Assembly: GCA_025362915.1 (NCBI GenBank)
Contig: JANYEU010000353.1
Span: 1 to 25,472, forward strand
DNA: 25,472 nt
Source of the DNA: Chitinophagaceae bacterium
Lineage (GTDB): Bacteria; Bacteroidota; Bacteroidia; Chitinophagales; Chitinophagaceae
Direction: 5' to 3'
Shown: positions 7,920 through 15,415 of the stretch, piece after piece
Numbering within the stretch: the stretch's first letter is position 1
Layout of the letters: every line of letters begins with the position of its first letter
Notes under the pieces: model-generated
Seen by the model: the letters and a program-made list of their open reading frames with translations, nothing else
Told to the model about the DNA's origin: nothing
Database searches by the model: none
Made by a program: the position numbers and the translations under genes

Positions 7920-8243
7920 CCCAATCTTGCAATCTATTTCGCTATCGTTCGATGTATTTTAGCTATCGATCGGTCTATTTTTGCTATCGTGTGGCATATT
8001 TACCCAATCTTTTGGTCTATTTTACTTTCGTATGATGTATTTACCCAATCGAGTGACCTATTTTCGCTATCGCGCGATGTATTTAGGCAATCGCACGGTC
8101 TATTTACCCAACCGCACGATGTATTTACCTTATCGCACAGTCTCTTTATGCCATCGCGCGATATATTTATATCAACGCAACACCTCATCACCCAATCGTG
8201 CAATCTGTTTACATAACCGCAAGGCATAATTATCCAATCACAG
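7920..8243 (+). repeat. degenerate 21-bp tandem repeat array, ~15 units
   Basis: The anchor word TATTT (or a one- to two-base variant) recurs at 7935, 7955, 7976, 7997, 8018, 8038, 8059, 8080, 8101, 8122, 8143, 8164, 8185, 8206 and 8227: twelve steps of 21 and two of 20. The rest of the unit follows ACCCAATCG then CRCGRTS with much variation; the centre is often a dyad ATCG-NN-CGAT (7944-7953, 8069-8078, 8153-8162). Unit ends tend to alternate between GATG and GGTC, hinting at a 42-bp higher-order unit. Sequence drifts strongly while spacing is kept. It lies between the 5' end of the broken lipoprotein gene and the 3' end of the leftward exported-protein operon. Confidence 0.9.
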
Positions 8244-8390
8244 AACCTCCGCCTTGGTTCGTCTCACGAACCTCTTTTGCCTTTATTTTAACATATCTTA
8301 CTTTTGGCTTTTAAAGCATCTCATAGATGTTTTTGATAGGCGAAGAATAAACAAGATTTGCAGATATACAGGAGATTTAATCCAGTAAAC

Positions 8391-8430
8391 AAAAAGTGCA
8401 GCAACTACCTACGTAATTGCTGCACTTTTT
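8391..8430 (-). terminator. terminator, copy 1 of a duplicated hairpin
   Basis: AAAAAGTGCAGCAA (8391-8404), 12-nt loop, TTGCTGCACTTTTT (8417-8430): a perfect 14-bp stem with A/T flanks. It lies 45 bp beyond the stop of the 8475-9413 gene. The same hairpin, with one changed and one added loop base, recurs at 15358-15398. Confidence 0.85.
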
Positions 8431-8474
8431 ATTCCACTAACATTATTTAGGATCAGAACACAATGGAATTGTTT

Positions 8475-9413
8475 TTAATATACTTTTATAACGTGCCTTG
8501 CACCATTTACTACAATGGAAGGCGATACCATTTGCACAGGAAAATTAAATGAAGCTACATAAACATCTTTCATCCCTTTTGTCATTAAGGATATGGCTTT
8601 AAATGAAAAAGTAATTTTTCCTGGTGTGGGATCCATATCATTTTGTCCATTATCCTGAATTTGCATTAAGGTGGGTCCATAAAGCTGGTTTAAATATACG
8701 CCCACCCACCTGCCAGGTTCAGGAACAGTACAACTTACCCTAACACTATCAAACAATTTTATACTATCAGGTAATGAAGCATTAATATTTGTAATCATAG
8801 GCTTAGGATTGAATTTATAATATAATGCAACATTCCAGCTTGTTGCAAATTTATCATCCAAAGCTTCTAGTTTATATTGGGTACCCTCTTTTACCAGATA
8901 GTTTTCATGAATACCATACGTATTATCTTTTGTAATAACCATAAAGCCGGTATGATAATCAAAGCCTGCAAGTATGGTTACATTCTTTGATTTAGAAACA
9001 TAATCTAAAAAATCATCTTTCTGGCTGCCATTAAGAATATTGTCTATTTTTTTTTGAGAACTGGGGCCATATAATTTACTGATAGATTTAGAATCCTTTT
9101 GTAAGTAAGCATTCGTCATTTCAGTAATTGTTTCCCATGGAGTAGTTGATTTTATAATTACCGGATTATTATTTACAGGCACCTTAAATCCACCAGCCTT
9201 AAATAAATACCCATTTAATGTATAAATCATAGAATCATTTGTGTAAGTAGCTACGGTACTGTCAGCCATTATGCCAGGCATAAATGTGGGGAACTTCAGC
9301 TTTACTTTTCCTTTAGTAAAAGCAGGTATTTTAACTTGGGCAATTATTAAATTAGTAGAATATAACAATATCAATACTAAAGCAACCATCGATTGAAAAC
9401 AATTCTTTTTCAT
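8475..9413 (-). CDS. exported Ig-like protein, unknown function
   Basis: 312 residues, signal peptide through ALVLILLYSTNLIIAQ. I do not recognise the family. About residues 90-190 contain helices followed by beta strands (PWETITEMTNAYLQKDSKSISKLYG, then NVTILAGFDYHTGFMVI and YKLEALDD), a layout like NTF2-type alpha+beta folds. About residues 205-312 look like an Ig-like strand sandwich, with IQDNGQNDMDPTPGKITFSF resembling the D.G..D...GDG.. turn of some bacterial Ig-like domains. No Cys cluster, membrane helix or T9SS tail. It lies 42 bp downstream of the Cys-rich protein gene in the same direction and both carry signal peptides, so they probably form an operon and act together in the periplasm or at the cell surface. 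Confidence 0.78.
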   Translation of the reverse strand: MKKNCFQSMVALVLILLYSTNLIIAQVKIPAFTKGKVKLKFPTFMPGIMADSTVATYTNDSMIYTLNGYLFKAGGFKVPVNNNPVIIKSTTPWETITEMTNAYLQKDSKSISKLYGPSSQKKIDNILNGSQKDDFLDYVSKSKNVTILAGFDYHTGFMVITKDNTYGIHENYLVKEGTQYKLEALDDKFATSWNVALYYKFNPKPMITNINASLPDSIKLFDSVRVSCTVPEPGRWVGVYLNQLYGPTLMQIQDNGQNDMDPTPGKITFSFKAISLMTKGMKDVYVASFNFPVQMVSPSIVVNGARHVIKVY

Positions 9414-9455
9414 ATAAAGCAGTTTATAAGTTAATAAATAGTAAGAAAGATAAGA

Positions 9456-11021
9456 TTATGGATAGGATAAGGTAGGGCTTGTATAACCATCCCAAACTAC
9501 ATACTCTACCGTGTGGCTAATCATGCCCCATACTTCCGAAACAGTTCCTGTTACCTTTACCTTACCTATATTAAAATTGCCAGAGGCGGAAAGAGGTAAA
9601 GGGTAAACACATGCCTGACCACTAAAGCCTGCACTTATCTGTAGTTGCAAATCTGCAGAAACAAATCCAGCTAATAAGGTAGCACCTATCCCTCCCCCTG
9701 CTCTAACCGTGATATCTAATCCTGCACAAACTTTAGGAGTGCTGCAGGTTGTTTTAGTACTTACACTAATAGCTCCGTCTACACCGGCACTAGCTACTAA
9801 ATCTAAAGATGCGCAGTATGGCACACCGAATATAGGAAAGTGACAGGTCATGCCCCAGCTCCAGTTAGCTTGTCCAGAATATTTACGAGAAATTTGATAA
9901 CAAGGAGTAGATGCCGGACAACACATATTAGAACTTCCATACCCAAGACTACCTGTTGGTATCCAACTTCCAGTTGGGGTGCATGGAGAAACACCCCCAT
10001 TTAAACCAGATACAAGGCAATTCACAAACCTATCTTTCCATCCGGTAAAATTGTAATTTATAGGGGTAAAACCAAAAGCTATATTAGAATTGGTAATATC
10101 GGTAGTAGCATCTATAGAAACCCCGTCGGCAGTGGCTGTAACAGTTTTGGTTTCTTTGCCTGTAGCTCCTCCGGGAGACAAGGTTGCAGGATTGAAAGTT
10201 ACTTGCGGATGACATGGACCATCAAAGGATAGTATGGCAATATCCTTTACATTCTTAGTTGTATCAATACAGCAAGGCAAGGTAAAACCAATTAGTTTAG
10301 CTTTTTGCACATGTTTAGAGTCTGTGTAGGTTACCCCACCAATACTATAAGTAACGCTTATATCAAAGGAATTAGGGATATTTCCAACATTAACCTGCAC
10401 ATCATTTCCTGTTTGATTGCCAAAGGGCGTTGTCCAGCTAAATGTGCCTCCATAAGGAAATACATCGGCATGAAGGGTAACAATACTATCCGAACAAGAA
10501 ATATCTCCTATGGTAGCTTTTATACTATATATGATAAAGCTAGCACTTTCGGTTCCGGTAGCATTTACTATGTGATGATACCCTGGTCCGGTATGAGCTG
10601 CACATCCGGGACAGGAATAGCTATTTCCTCCACAATCACTCGAGCCACAATACTCGCTGTAATAGATGTCATAACTAGCCGAAAGAGAAGCATTCGCTGA
10701 ATTACCCGGCTCAGGACTTGCTCCAACATCAACACCTACTGTTCCATCCCAATTTTTCGTGCTGTTTGTACCAATACTTAAATCATTGGGGTTTACACTA
10801 TAGGTAATTGGACCTTGGGTTGTTATTCCAACTGACCCATGAGCGTACTTGTCTGTCGTCTTACTATAACTACCTGTAAGTGGTGGGGATGATGTCCCGC
10901 TTTGTTTGCTAACATACATTTCTACTGTAGAAGTAGGTACACTTTGCGCCTTGAGTAAGGTAATATTAAAAAATATTACAAATACTAGACAGGAAACAAT
11001 TGATTGGCATGCTTTTTTCAT
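9456..11021 (-). CDS. exported cysteine-rich protein, unknown function
   Basis: 521 residues from the ATG at 11021 (the TTG two codons earlier is unlikely). Signal peptide MKKACQSIVSCLVFVIFFNITLLKAQ. The mature part has 18 Cys, including DCGGNSYSCPGCAAH followed by GYHH, a CC pair in TLPCCID and NMCCPASTPC. In an exported protein these suggest multiple disulfides, or a metal site in the CxxC/HH cluster. Around residues 175-230 is a PKD/Ig-like stretch (FSWTTPFGNQTGNDVQVNV). The C-terminal ~130 residues are Gly/Ala/Ser-rich strands (AGGGIGATLLAGFVSADLQLQISAGFSG broken across two strands) like a beta-solenoid or adhesin stem. No T9SS or LPXTG tail. First gene of the leftward operon, 202 bp from the divergent TIG-domain gene. 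No close family recognised. Confidence 0.8.
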   Translation of the reverse strand: MKKACQSIVSCLVFVIFFNITLLKAQSVPTSTVEMYVSKQSGTSSPPLTGSYSKTTDKYAHGSVGITTQGPITYSVNPNDLSIGTNSTKNWDGTVGVDVGASPEPGNSANASLSASYDIYYSEYCGSSDCGGNSYSCPGCAAHTGPGYHHIVNATGTESASFIIYSIKATIGDISCSDSIVTLHADVFPYGGTFSWTTPFGNQTGNDVQVNVGNIPNSFDISVTYSIGGVTYTDSKHVQKAKLIGFTLPCCIDTTKNVKDIAILSFDGPCHPQVTFNPATLSPGGATGKETKTVTATADGVSIDATTDITNSNIAFGFTPINYNFTGWKDRFVNCLVSGLNGGVSPCTPTGSWIPTGSLGYGSSNMCCPASTPCYQISRKYSGQANWSWGMTCHFPIFGVPYCASLDLVASAGVDGAISVSTKTTCSTPKVCAGLDITVRAGGGIGATLLAGFVSADLQLQISAGFSGQACVYPLPLSASGNFNIGKVKVTGTVSEVWGMISHTVEYVVWDGYTSPTLSYP

Positions 11022-11223
11022 AATCAAAAGTTAAATCGTTAGAATAAATTTGTTAAAATAATCCAAAATCCGTAACGTAAATTCAAGAAACAAGGAATTT
11101 GCAAAAATATGTTAATTATTCTGATGATTTTTAGTTGCGATTGTGAACAATATTGATTAAAAAAAGCTGATTAGGCTTTTAAATAATAATTCTAATTAAA
11201 TTTACACTTTAAATTATCTAACG

Positions 11224-12660
11224 ATGAAATGCTACAAACTACTTATTTTAAGTACATTAACTATTTTCAGTACTTTTTCATTATTCTCTCAGTCCATAAT
11301 CTCTGTAGTACCAACGTCTGCAACGGTTGGTCAAACAATTGATATTGTTGTTAGAGGAAATGGAACTCATTTTCAGCAAGGAATATCTTTTGTAGATTTA
11401 GGGGCTGATATAATAGCTTCCCCTTCAAAAGTTCAAGTGCAGAATGCCAATTTATTAACCGCTTCAATTGTGATTTCCCCAAATGCAGTTGAAGGATTGC
11501 GAAACGTAAAAGTTATAACAAAGAACGAACTGGCAATTATTCAAAACGGATTCGAAATATACTCAACCAGTGGTGTATTTCGAACAGCATTAGAAGTATT
11601 GCCAGTGCAATCCTTATCATTAGGCGATATAGACCCAAGCAATTTTTCAAACTCCCCATTCTATTTTTGGGTTAGTATATACAATACTAATATACAGAGA
11701 AGTGTTAAGGTTGAACTGTCATTAATTAGCGAAAAGATGGGGCAGCTTGGAATAGCTTATATTCCATCACTAAATATTGCACCTAGCCAAGTTTTACGTC
11801 TTGATAGGAACTCATTTACAAAGTATAAAAACAGTGCAAATGCAACTGCCTTTTACAAACAGGTACTGGCAACAGGCTCTTATCCTGCAGACAACTACAC
11901 TTACTCAGTAACTGTTACGGATTTAAATACAAAGGAAGTAGTTTTAGATAGTAATATTACAAACATTACAAACACTAAGAATAACCCCGAACTAATTCTT
12001 CCTGGGGCAGCCTTTACAGAAACAGAACAAACTATTTATCAATCTCAGCCATTATTTCAATGGTTCGGGCAAAGCAATCAATACAATTTTAGGCTATATA
12101 TGGTTCAATCAGGACAAACTGCTGAAGAAGCAGTAAGAAATATCCCTGTATATAAGGCAGATAAAATATTAGCAAACTCATTTCTTTATCCAAATTTTGC
12201 CGAGAAATTAATAGACGGTAAAGAATATGCCTGGCAGATAACTTCCGGTGTTTCTACTATAAAGGGTAATCAGATATTGGCAAGTGAAGTATTTAGGTTT
12301 GTATATAAAAATACCTCCAATTTGGCTGTTAGTACTAATACCGCATCTATTAAGGTTTTTCCACAGCAGGTTAATTTGTCTCCAAGTCAACAATTTCATT
12401 TTAGTGCCCAAGTTTTGGATGTTAATAGCTTGCCAATTGCCAATTTGCCAATTTCATGGTCTGTAAGCCCTAGTGGAATGGCTATAGTTGATGCAAACGG
12501 AAACGTTACTTTATTGAATAAGTCAGGCACTTTTGCTTTAATTGCTAAAATGGGCAATTTAACTGACTATGCAACGGTTAATATCAATGCTTTGACCAAT
12601 TCAACCGAATGGGGTAAAGGCGGAATTTTAAATCTGCTTTTTGGAATACCCAAAAAATAG
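11224..12660 (+). CDS. exported TIG/Ig-like protein paired with an outer-membrane barrel
   Basis: 478 residues, signal peptide MKCYKLLILSTLTIFSTFSLFSQ. Residues ~25-115 form an IPT/TIG-like domain (ISVVPTSATVGQTIDIVVRGNGTHF, then GLRNVKVITKNELAIIQNGFEI). The central ~250 residues are an all-beta region with PLFQWFGQSNQYNFRLYMV and AEKLIDGKEYAWQI. The last ~100 residues look like a bacterial Ig-like (BIG2-type) domain: FPQQVNLSPSQQFHFSAQVLD, then WSVSPSGMAIVDANGNVTLLN. I recall proteins with this order next to barrel genes in Bacteroidota and Calditrichota, without a known function. The next gene starts 90 bp on in the same direction, so the two are likely co-transcribed. Confidence 0.8.
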   Translation: MKCYKLLILSTLTIFSTFSLFSQSIISVVPTSATVGQTIDIVVRGNGTHFQQGISFVDLGADIIASPSKVQVQNANLLTASIVISPNAVEGLRNVKVITKNELAIIQNGFEIYSTSGVFRTALEVLPVQSLSLGDIDPSNFSNSPFYFWVSIYNTNIQRSVKVELSLISEKMGQLGIAYIPSLNIAPSQVLRLDRNSFTKYKNSANATAFYKQVLATGSYPADNYTYSVTVTDLNTKEVVLDSNITNITNTKNNPELILPGAAFTETEQTIYQSQPLFQWFGQSNQYNFRLYMVQSGQTAEEAVRNIPVYKADKILANSFLYPNFAEKLIDGKEYAWQITSGVSTIKGNQILASEVFRFVYKNTSNLAVSTNTASIKVFPQQVNLSPSQQFHFSAQVLDVNSLPIANLPISWSVSPSGMAIVDANGNVTLLNKSGTFALIAKMGNLTDYATVNINALTNSTEWGKGGILNLLFGIPKK

Positions 12661-12750
12661 GACAGTATATTTACTTAAGGTTTTAAGTTGTTGGCTCTTT
12701 AAAGAGATAATATAATTGGTTAATTATTATTTGACGCTAACTTGCTGTAT

Positions 12751-14859
12751 ATGAATAAGAAAATTTTAATACTGCCATTATTTTTTTTATTCAATTTCAT
12801 ATTTGCCCAGTCTCCAATCTGGAAAGTTATCGCTCCACAAAGGGATTCAATCGTTTCAAATGAAAGTTTATTTATTTCTTTTTCGGTTACCAACTATCCA
12901 GTAGATAATGGCGTAATAGTGCTATTAGATAATAAGCCTGTTGTAGGTAATCTTAAAACTCAGGGAAACATAGTCAATTTATTAAGCTTTAGTACCCTTC
13001 CTGATGGCCTGCATCAGGTGTATATCAAGGCATTTATCAAGGCTTTAAATAGAAATGAAGAATATCATTGGAATTTTTATATAAAAGCTAAAAAAGGCAG
13101 TTCCATACAAAATAATACGCCCCCTACAGATAAGTCTAAGGAGTGGGCTATTGAAGGTAATTTTTCTGCAGACAATAGAAATGAGTTTTTAAATGGACAA
13201 TTTGTTGATTCATTTAGGCAAGAACCAGTATTTACTAGGTCAGTATCGCTAGATATGGATGTAAGACATAATAAACTTGAAATCCCTATCAAATTCTACG
13301 CTACATCAGATAACATTTCTTCAGGCTATTTACCTAGAAATTTTTTTCAAATTGGATTGCATTATAAAAAAGTGGCAGTAGATTTTGGCGATTTAAACCC
13401 AAGTCTGGATCAATTGATAGTTTCAGGTATTAGGGTTAATGGCTTACACTTAAAATTATCTTTAGGTAAATCCTCCTTTCAGGTATACGGTGGCTATATT
13501 GTAAAAAATGCCATAGAAGGCTCGGTAAATGCCTATACACCAGGGTCTGGATACATACCACCTACATTATTTTTTGATGCTAACGATTCAAGCTTTAAAT
13601 ATATTACCCCTGGCGTGTATAAAAGATGGATGTACGCAGGAAGGTTTGAATTTAAGCAAAATAAGAAAAACACATTCGGTTTTGGCATTACAGGATCAAA
13701 AGTTACCGATGTTGTCAAATCAATTAAATACGGATTGCAACCTAAAGACAACTTGGTGGCTGGTGTAGACATGTATTTGAAATTGTTTCGCAAAACTGTT
13801 CAAATTTCCGGAGAAATTGCTTGTTCCGCACTTACAAATGATATTTCTTATGGCATATTAAACACGGCTAAATTGAACTCGGTATTTAATATAGGAATAG
13901 CATTTAACCCAGCAAGTTTTTATCCATACATTACCATTAACTCTTCTACAGTTCCAGGTAATTTGCATAATGTTACCGAAGCGCTGGCATACACAACTAG
14001 ACTTACACATACCAAACGCAGCCATAGTTTTACATTTGAGTATCGTAAATATGGAGGTGCTTTTTATTCTTTAGGCAACCCTTATCTACGAAATAATTAT
14101 AAAGGCCTTTCAGTTAATGAAAGATTCGGGCTGCTGAAAAGAAAAATTATCATTTCATTAAGCTATCAGTCATTTACCAACAACTTAAATAGCACTTTGC
14201 CAATGCTGGTAAATACAAATACATTCAATGGAAATTTTACGCTAAATATCAACCCTAAATTGCCTACCATTTATTTTAGCTACATGCAACAGCAAAGAAA
14301 TGGCGAGAGTAATTTAAAATCGGCCATACCCAGCGTTAATGATTTTATATACTACTATAATACCAGTATAAATTACAAATTCCATTTTTTAAACCACGAT
14401 CATAATATAAGAACAAACTTTAGCATAAATGAGAGAAAAGACCAACTAAACCCTCAAACAAGAAACATCATGTCCAATTATTTGCTTGGTTATAATGCCG
14501 ATTTCAAACGTTTCGCCATTAATACAGATGGAGGGCAAACTGTTATTAAAGACTTTGAGGATAATAAGATAGCTAACATTTTTACTTATTCTGGCAATTT
14601 TGAGTACAAAATTATCCCTAAAACCTTAACTACCTCATTCGGTGTAAGCAATAATAGAAATTTGCGTACGTACCTTTCCACATCTTCCTCACGCATGGCT
14701 TATATCTATAGAATTATTTATCGTTGTGCAAACGGTATGGAGTTCAACCTTGAAGGTGGTTATACTCCCTATAAAGATTATAATGAAAGCGTGAATAATT
14801 ATGATGAGAAATATGTTTATCTGAGGTACACTTACAACTTTGATTTTCATTTGCATTAA
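12751..14859 (+). CDS. outer-membrane barrel with N-terminal Ig-like domain
   Basis: 702 residues from the ATG at 12751 (the TTG at 12742 adds only MLY before the signal peptide). Signal peptide MNKKILILPLFFLFNFIFAQ. Residues ~22-115 form an Ig-like domain (APQRDSIVSNESLFISFSVTNYP, then LPDGLHQVYIKAF). The remainder is amphipathic strand after strand ending in YVYLRYTYNFDFHLH, as expected for an outer-membrane barrel. Landmarks are DFGDLNPSLDQLIVSGIRVNG, KRWMYAGRFEFKQNKKNTFG and LQPKDNLVAGVDMYL with GEIACSALTNDIS. I have seen this set in large Bacteroidota/Calditrichota barrels that follow TIG/Ig genes. The early GD..-(L/S)G.R/L.V-G motif is also reminiscent of the 3124-6549 protein, so the two may be distant relatives. 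Substrate and role are unknown; transport or display of the upstream Ig protein is a guess. Confidence 0.82.
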   Translation: MNKKILILPLFFLFNFIFAQSPIWKVIAPQRDSIVSNESLFISFSVTNYPVDNGVIVLLDNKPVVGNLKTQGNIVNLLSFSTLPDGLHQVYIKAFIKALNRNEEYHWNFYIKAKKGSSIQNNTPPTDKSKEWAIEGNFSADNRNEFLNGQFVDSFRQEPVFTRSVSLDMDVRHNKLEIPIKFYATSDNISSGYLPRNFFQIGLHYKKVAVDFGDLNPSLDQLIVSGIRVNGLHLKLSLGKSSFQVYGGYIVKNAIEGSVNAYTPGSGYIPPTLFFDANDSSFKYITPGVYKRWMYAGRFEFKQNKKNTFGFGITGSKVTDVVKSIKYGLQPKDNLVAGVDMYLKLFRKTVQISGEIACSALTNDISYGILNTAKLNSVFNIGIAFNPASFYPYITINSSTVPGNLHNVTEALAYTTRLTHTKRSHSFTFEYRKYGGAFYSLGNPYLRNNYKGLSVNERFGLLKRKIIISLSYQSFTNNLNSTLPMLVNTNTFNGNFTLNINPKLPTIYFSYMQQQRNGESNLKSAIPSVNDFIYYYNTSINYKFHFLNHDHNIRTNFSINERKDQLNPQTRNIMSNYLLGYNADFKRFAINTDGGQTVIKDFEDNKIANIFTYSGNFEYKIIPKTLTTSFGVSNNRNLRTYLSTSSSRMAYIYRIIYRCANGMEFNLEGGYTPYKDYNESVNNYDEKYVYLRYTYNFDFHLH

Positions 14860-14870
14860 CCCCAGATTTT

Positions 14871-14893
14871 GCTGATTAATATAAAGAATCAGC
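14871..14893 (+). terminator. weak hairpin after the barrel gene
   Basis: GCTGATT (14871-14877) and AATCAGC (14887-14893) pair around a 9-nt AT loop, 12 bp after the stop codon. The following GGTTATTTCC is a poor T-tract, so termination is uncertain. Confidence 0.35.
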
Positions 14894-15038
14894 GGTTATT
14901 TCCTATTGGCCATTCGAGGAGGTGCTACGCTTAACATCCAAGAACAACCTAGATGATGTCACCTAGCTGATTTAAAACTAAATTCATCAATCAATTTCAC
15001 TTCACCACACGGCTTTCACCCATTTTACAGCAAGAAGC

Positions 15039-15233
15039 ATTAATGCAACATTAAAAGTCAATAATGCTTGCCGAAGAATCAATAATGCTTGCCAAAGAAT
15101 CAATAATAGACAGGTAAAAGTCAATAATGCGAGATGAAAAGTCAATAATGCTTGCCGAAGAATCAATAATAAACAAGCGAAAGTCAATAATAGAACATGT
15201 ATATCGAATAATAGACGAAGAACGTCGATTTTA
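15039..15233 (-). repeat. second 21-bp-period tandem array, ~9 units
   Basis: The core AATAAT (usually TCAATAAT) occurs at 15060, 15081, 15102, 15123, 15144, 15165, 15186 and 15207, every step exactly 21 bp; degenerate copies fit the same register at 15039 (ATTAAT) and 15228 (ATTTTA). Within units GCTTGCC is shared by three copies, the rest varies. Read on the minus strand the anchor becomes ATTATTGAC, sharing TATT-(T/G)-AC and the period with the 7.9-8.2 kb array, so the two may belong to one family in opposite orientation. Confidence 0.9.
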
Positions 15234-15320
15234 GAATAAAGCGATAGTAATTAAAGAGTTTTAAAAATAAAAAATGGGGGAATGAATCTCTTAAATAAAA
15301 GAGAATTTATCCAGATAATA

Positions 15321-15355
15321 AAAAGCCTGACAGGGATTGGAGGCCAGTCAGGTTT
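15321..15355 (-). terminator. second of two tandem terminators of the receptor gene
   Basis: CCTGAC (15326-15331) and GTCAGG (15347-15352) close a GC-rich 15-nt loop. On the minus strand the stem is followed by CTTTTTATTAT, a good rho-independent tail. It is inserted just beside the duplicated hairpin and has no counterpart at 8.4 kb. Confidence 0.75.
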
Positions 15356-15357
15356 AA

Positions 15358-15398
15358 AAAAAGTGCAGCAACTACTTTACGTAATTGCTGCACTTTTT
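15358..15398 (-). terminator. terminator, copy 2 of the duplicated hairpin
   Basis: AAAAAGTGCAGCAA (15358-15371), 13-nt loop, TTGCTGCACTTTTT (15385-15398), 18 bp beyond the stop of the TonB-dependent receptor. Both arms are identical to those at 8391-8430, and the loops share CTAC and ACGTAA. Confidence 0.87.
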
Positions 15399-15415
15399 AT
15401 TTTATATTGAAGAGA

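Larger units (their letters stand above)
7684..8474. other. 790-bp non-coding region with repeat array and terminator
   Basis: No gene is supported. The left third (7684-7920) has self-complementary pieces (ATTTTCCCA near 7813 with TGGGAAAAT near 7883; CCACTTTT near 7790 with AAAAGTGG near 7878) that could form alternative stems. The middle is the 21-bp array. GGTTCG (8256-8261) and CGAACC (8267-8272) form a small hairpin, and a strong terminator ends the region. Open frames inside the array exist because 21 is a multiple of three. Confidence 0.7.
14860..15415. other. 556-bp non-coding region with repeat array and tandem hairpins
   Basis: Separates the rightward barrel gene from the leftward TonB-dependent receptor. 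It contains a weak hairpin after the barrel gene, the second 21-bp-period array, and two strong terminator hairpins at its right end. No gene can be supported; the leucine-rich open frame over the array reflects only the repeat period. Confidence 0.7.

Noticed and set aside
7981..8229. Protein-coding ORFs (two + and one - strand) over the 21-bp array
   Set aside because: Several frames stay open because the period is a multiple of three. The products are mere seven-residue repeats with no signal peptide or start context.
7920..8243. CRISPR array
   Set aside because: The period is 21 bp with a 5-bp partly conserved anchor and diverged remainder. There are no conserved repeats of 25-40 bp, no distinct spacers and no cas genes.
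11162..11180. Hairpin AAAAGC-tgattag-GCTTTT upstream of the TIG-domain gene as an attenuator
   Set aside because: Only six base pairs, mostly A-T, and no leader peptide or alternative pairing; likely chance in AT-rich DNA.
15002..15187. Leucine-rich minus-strand ORF over the second array
   Set aside because: It arises from the same 21-bp periodicity; low complexity and no start context.
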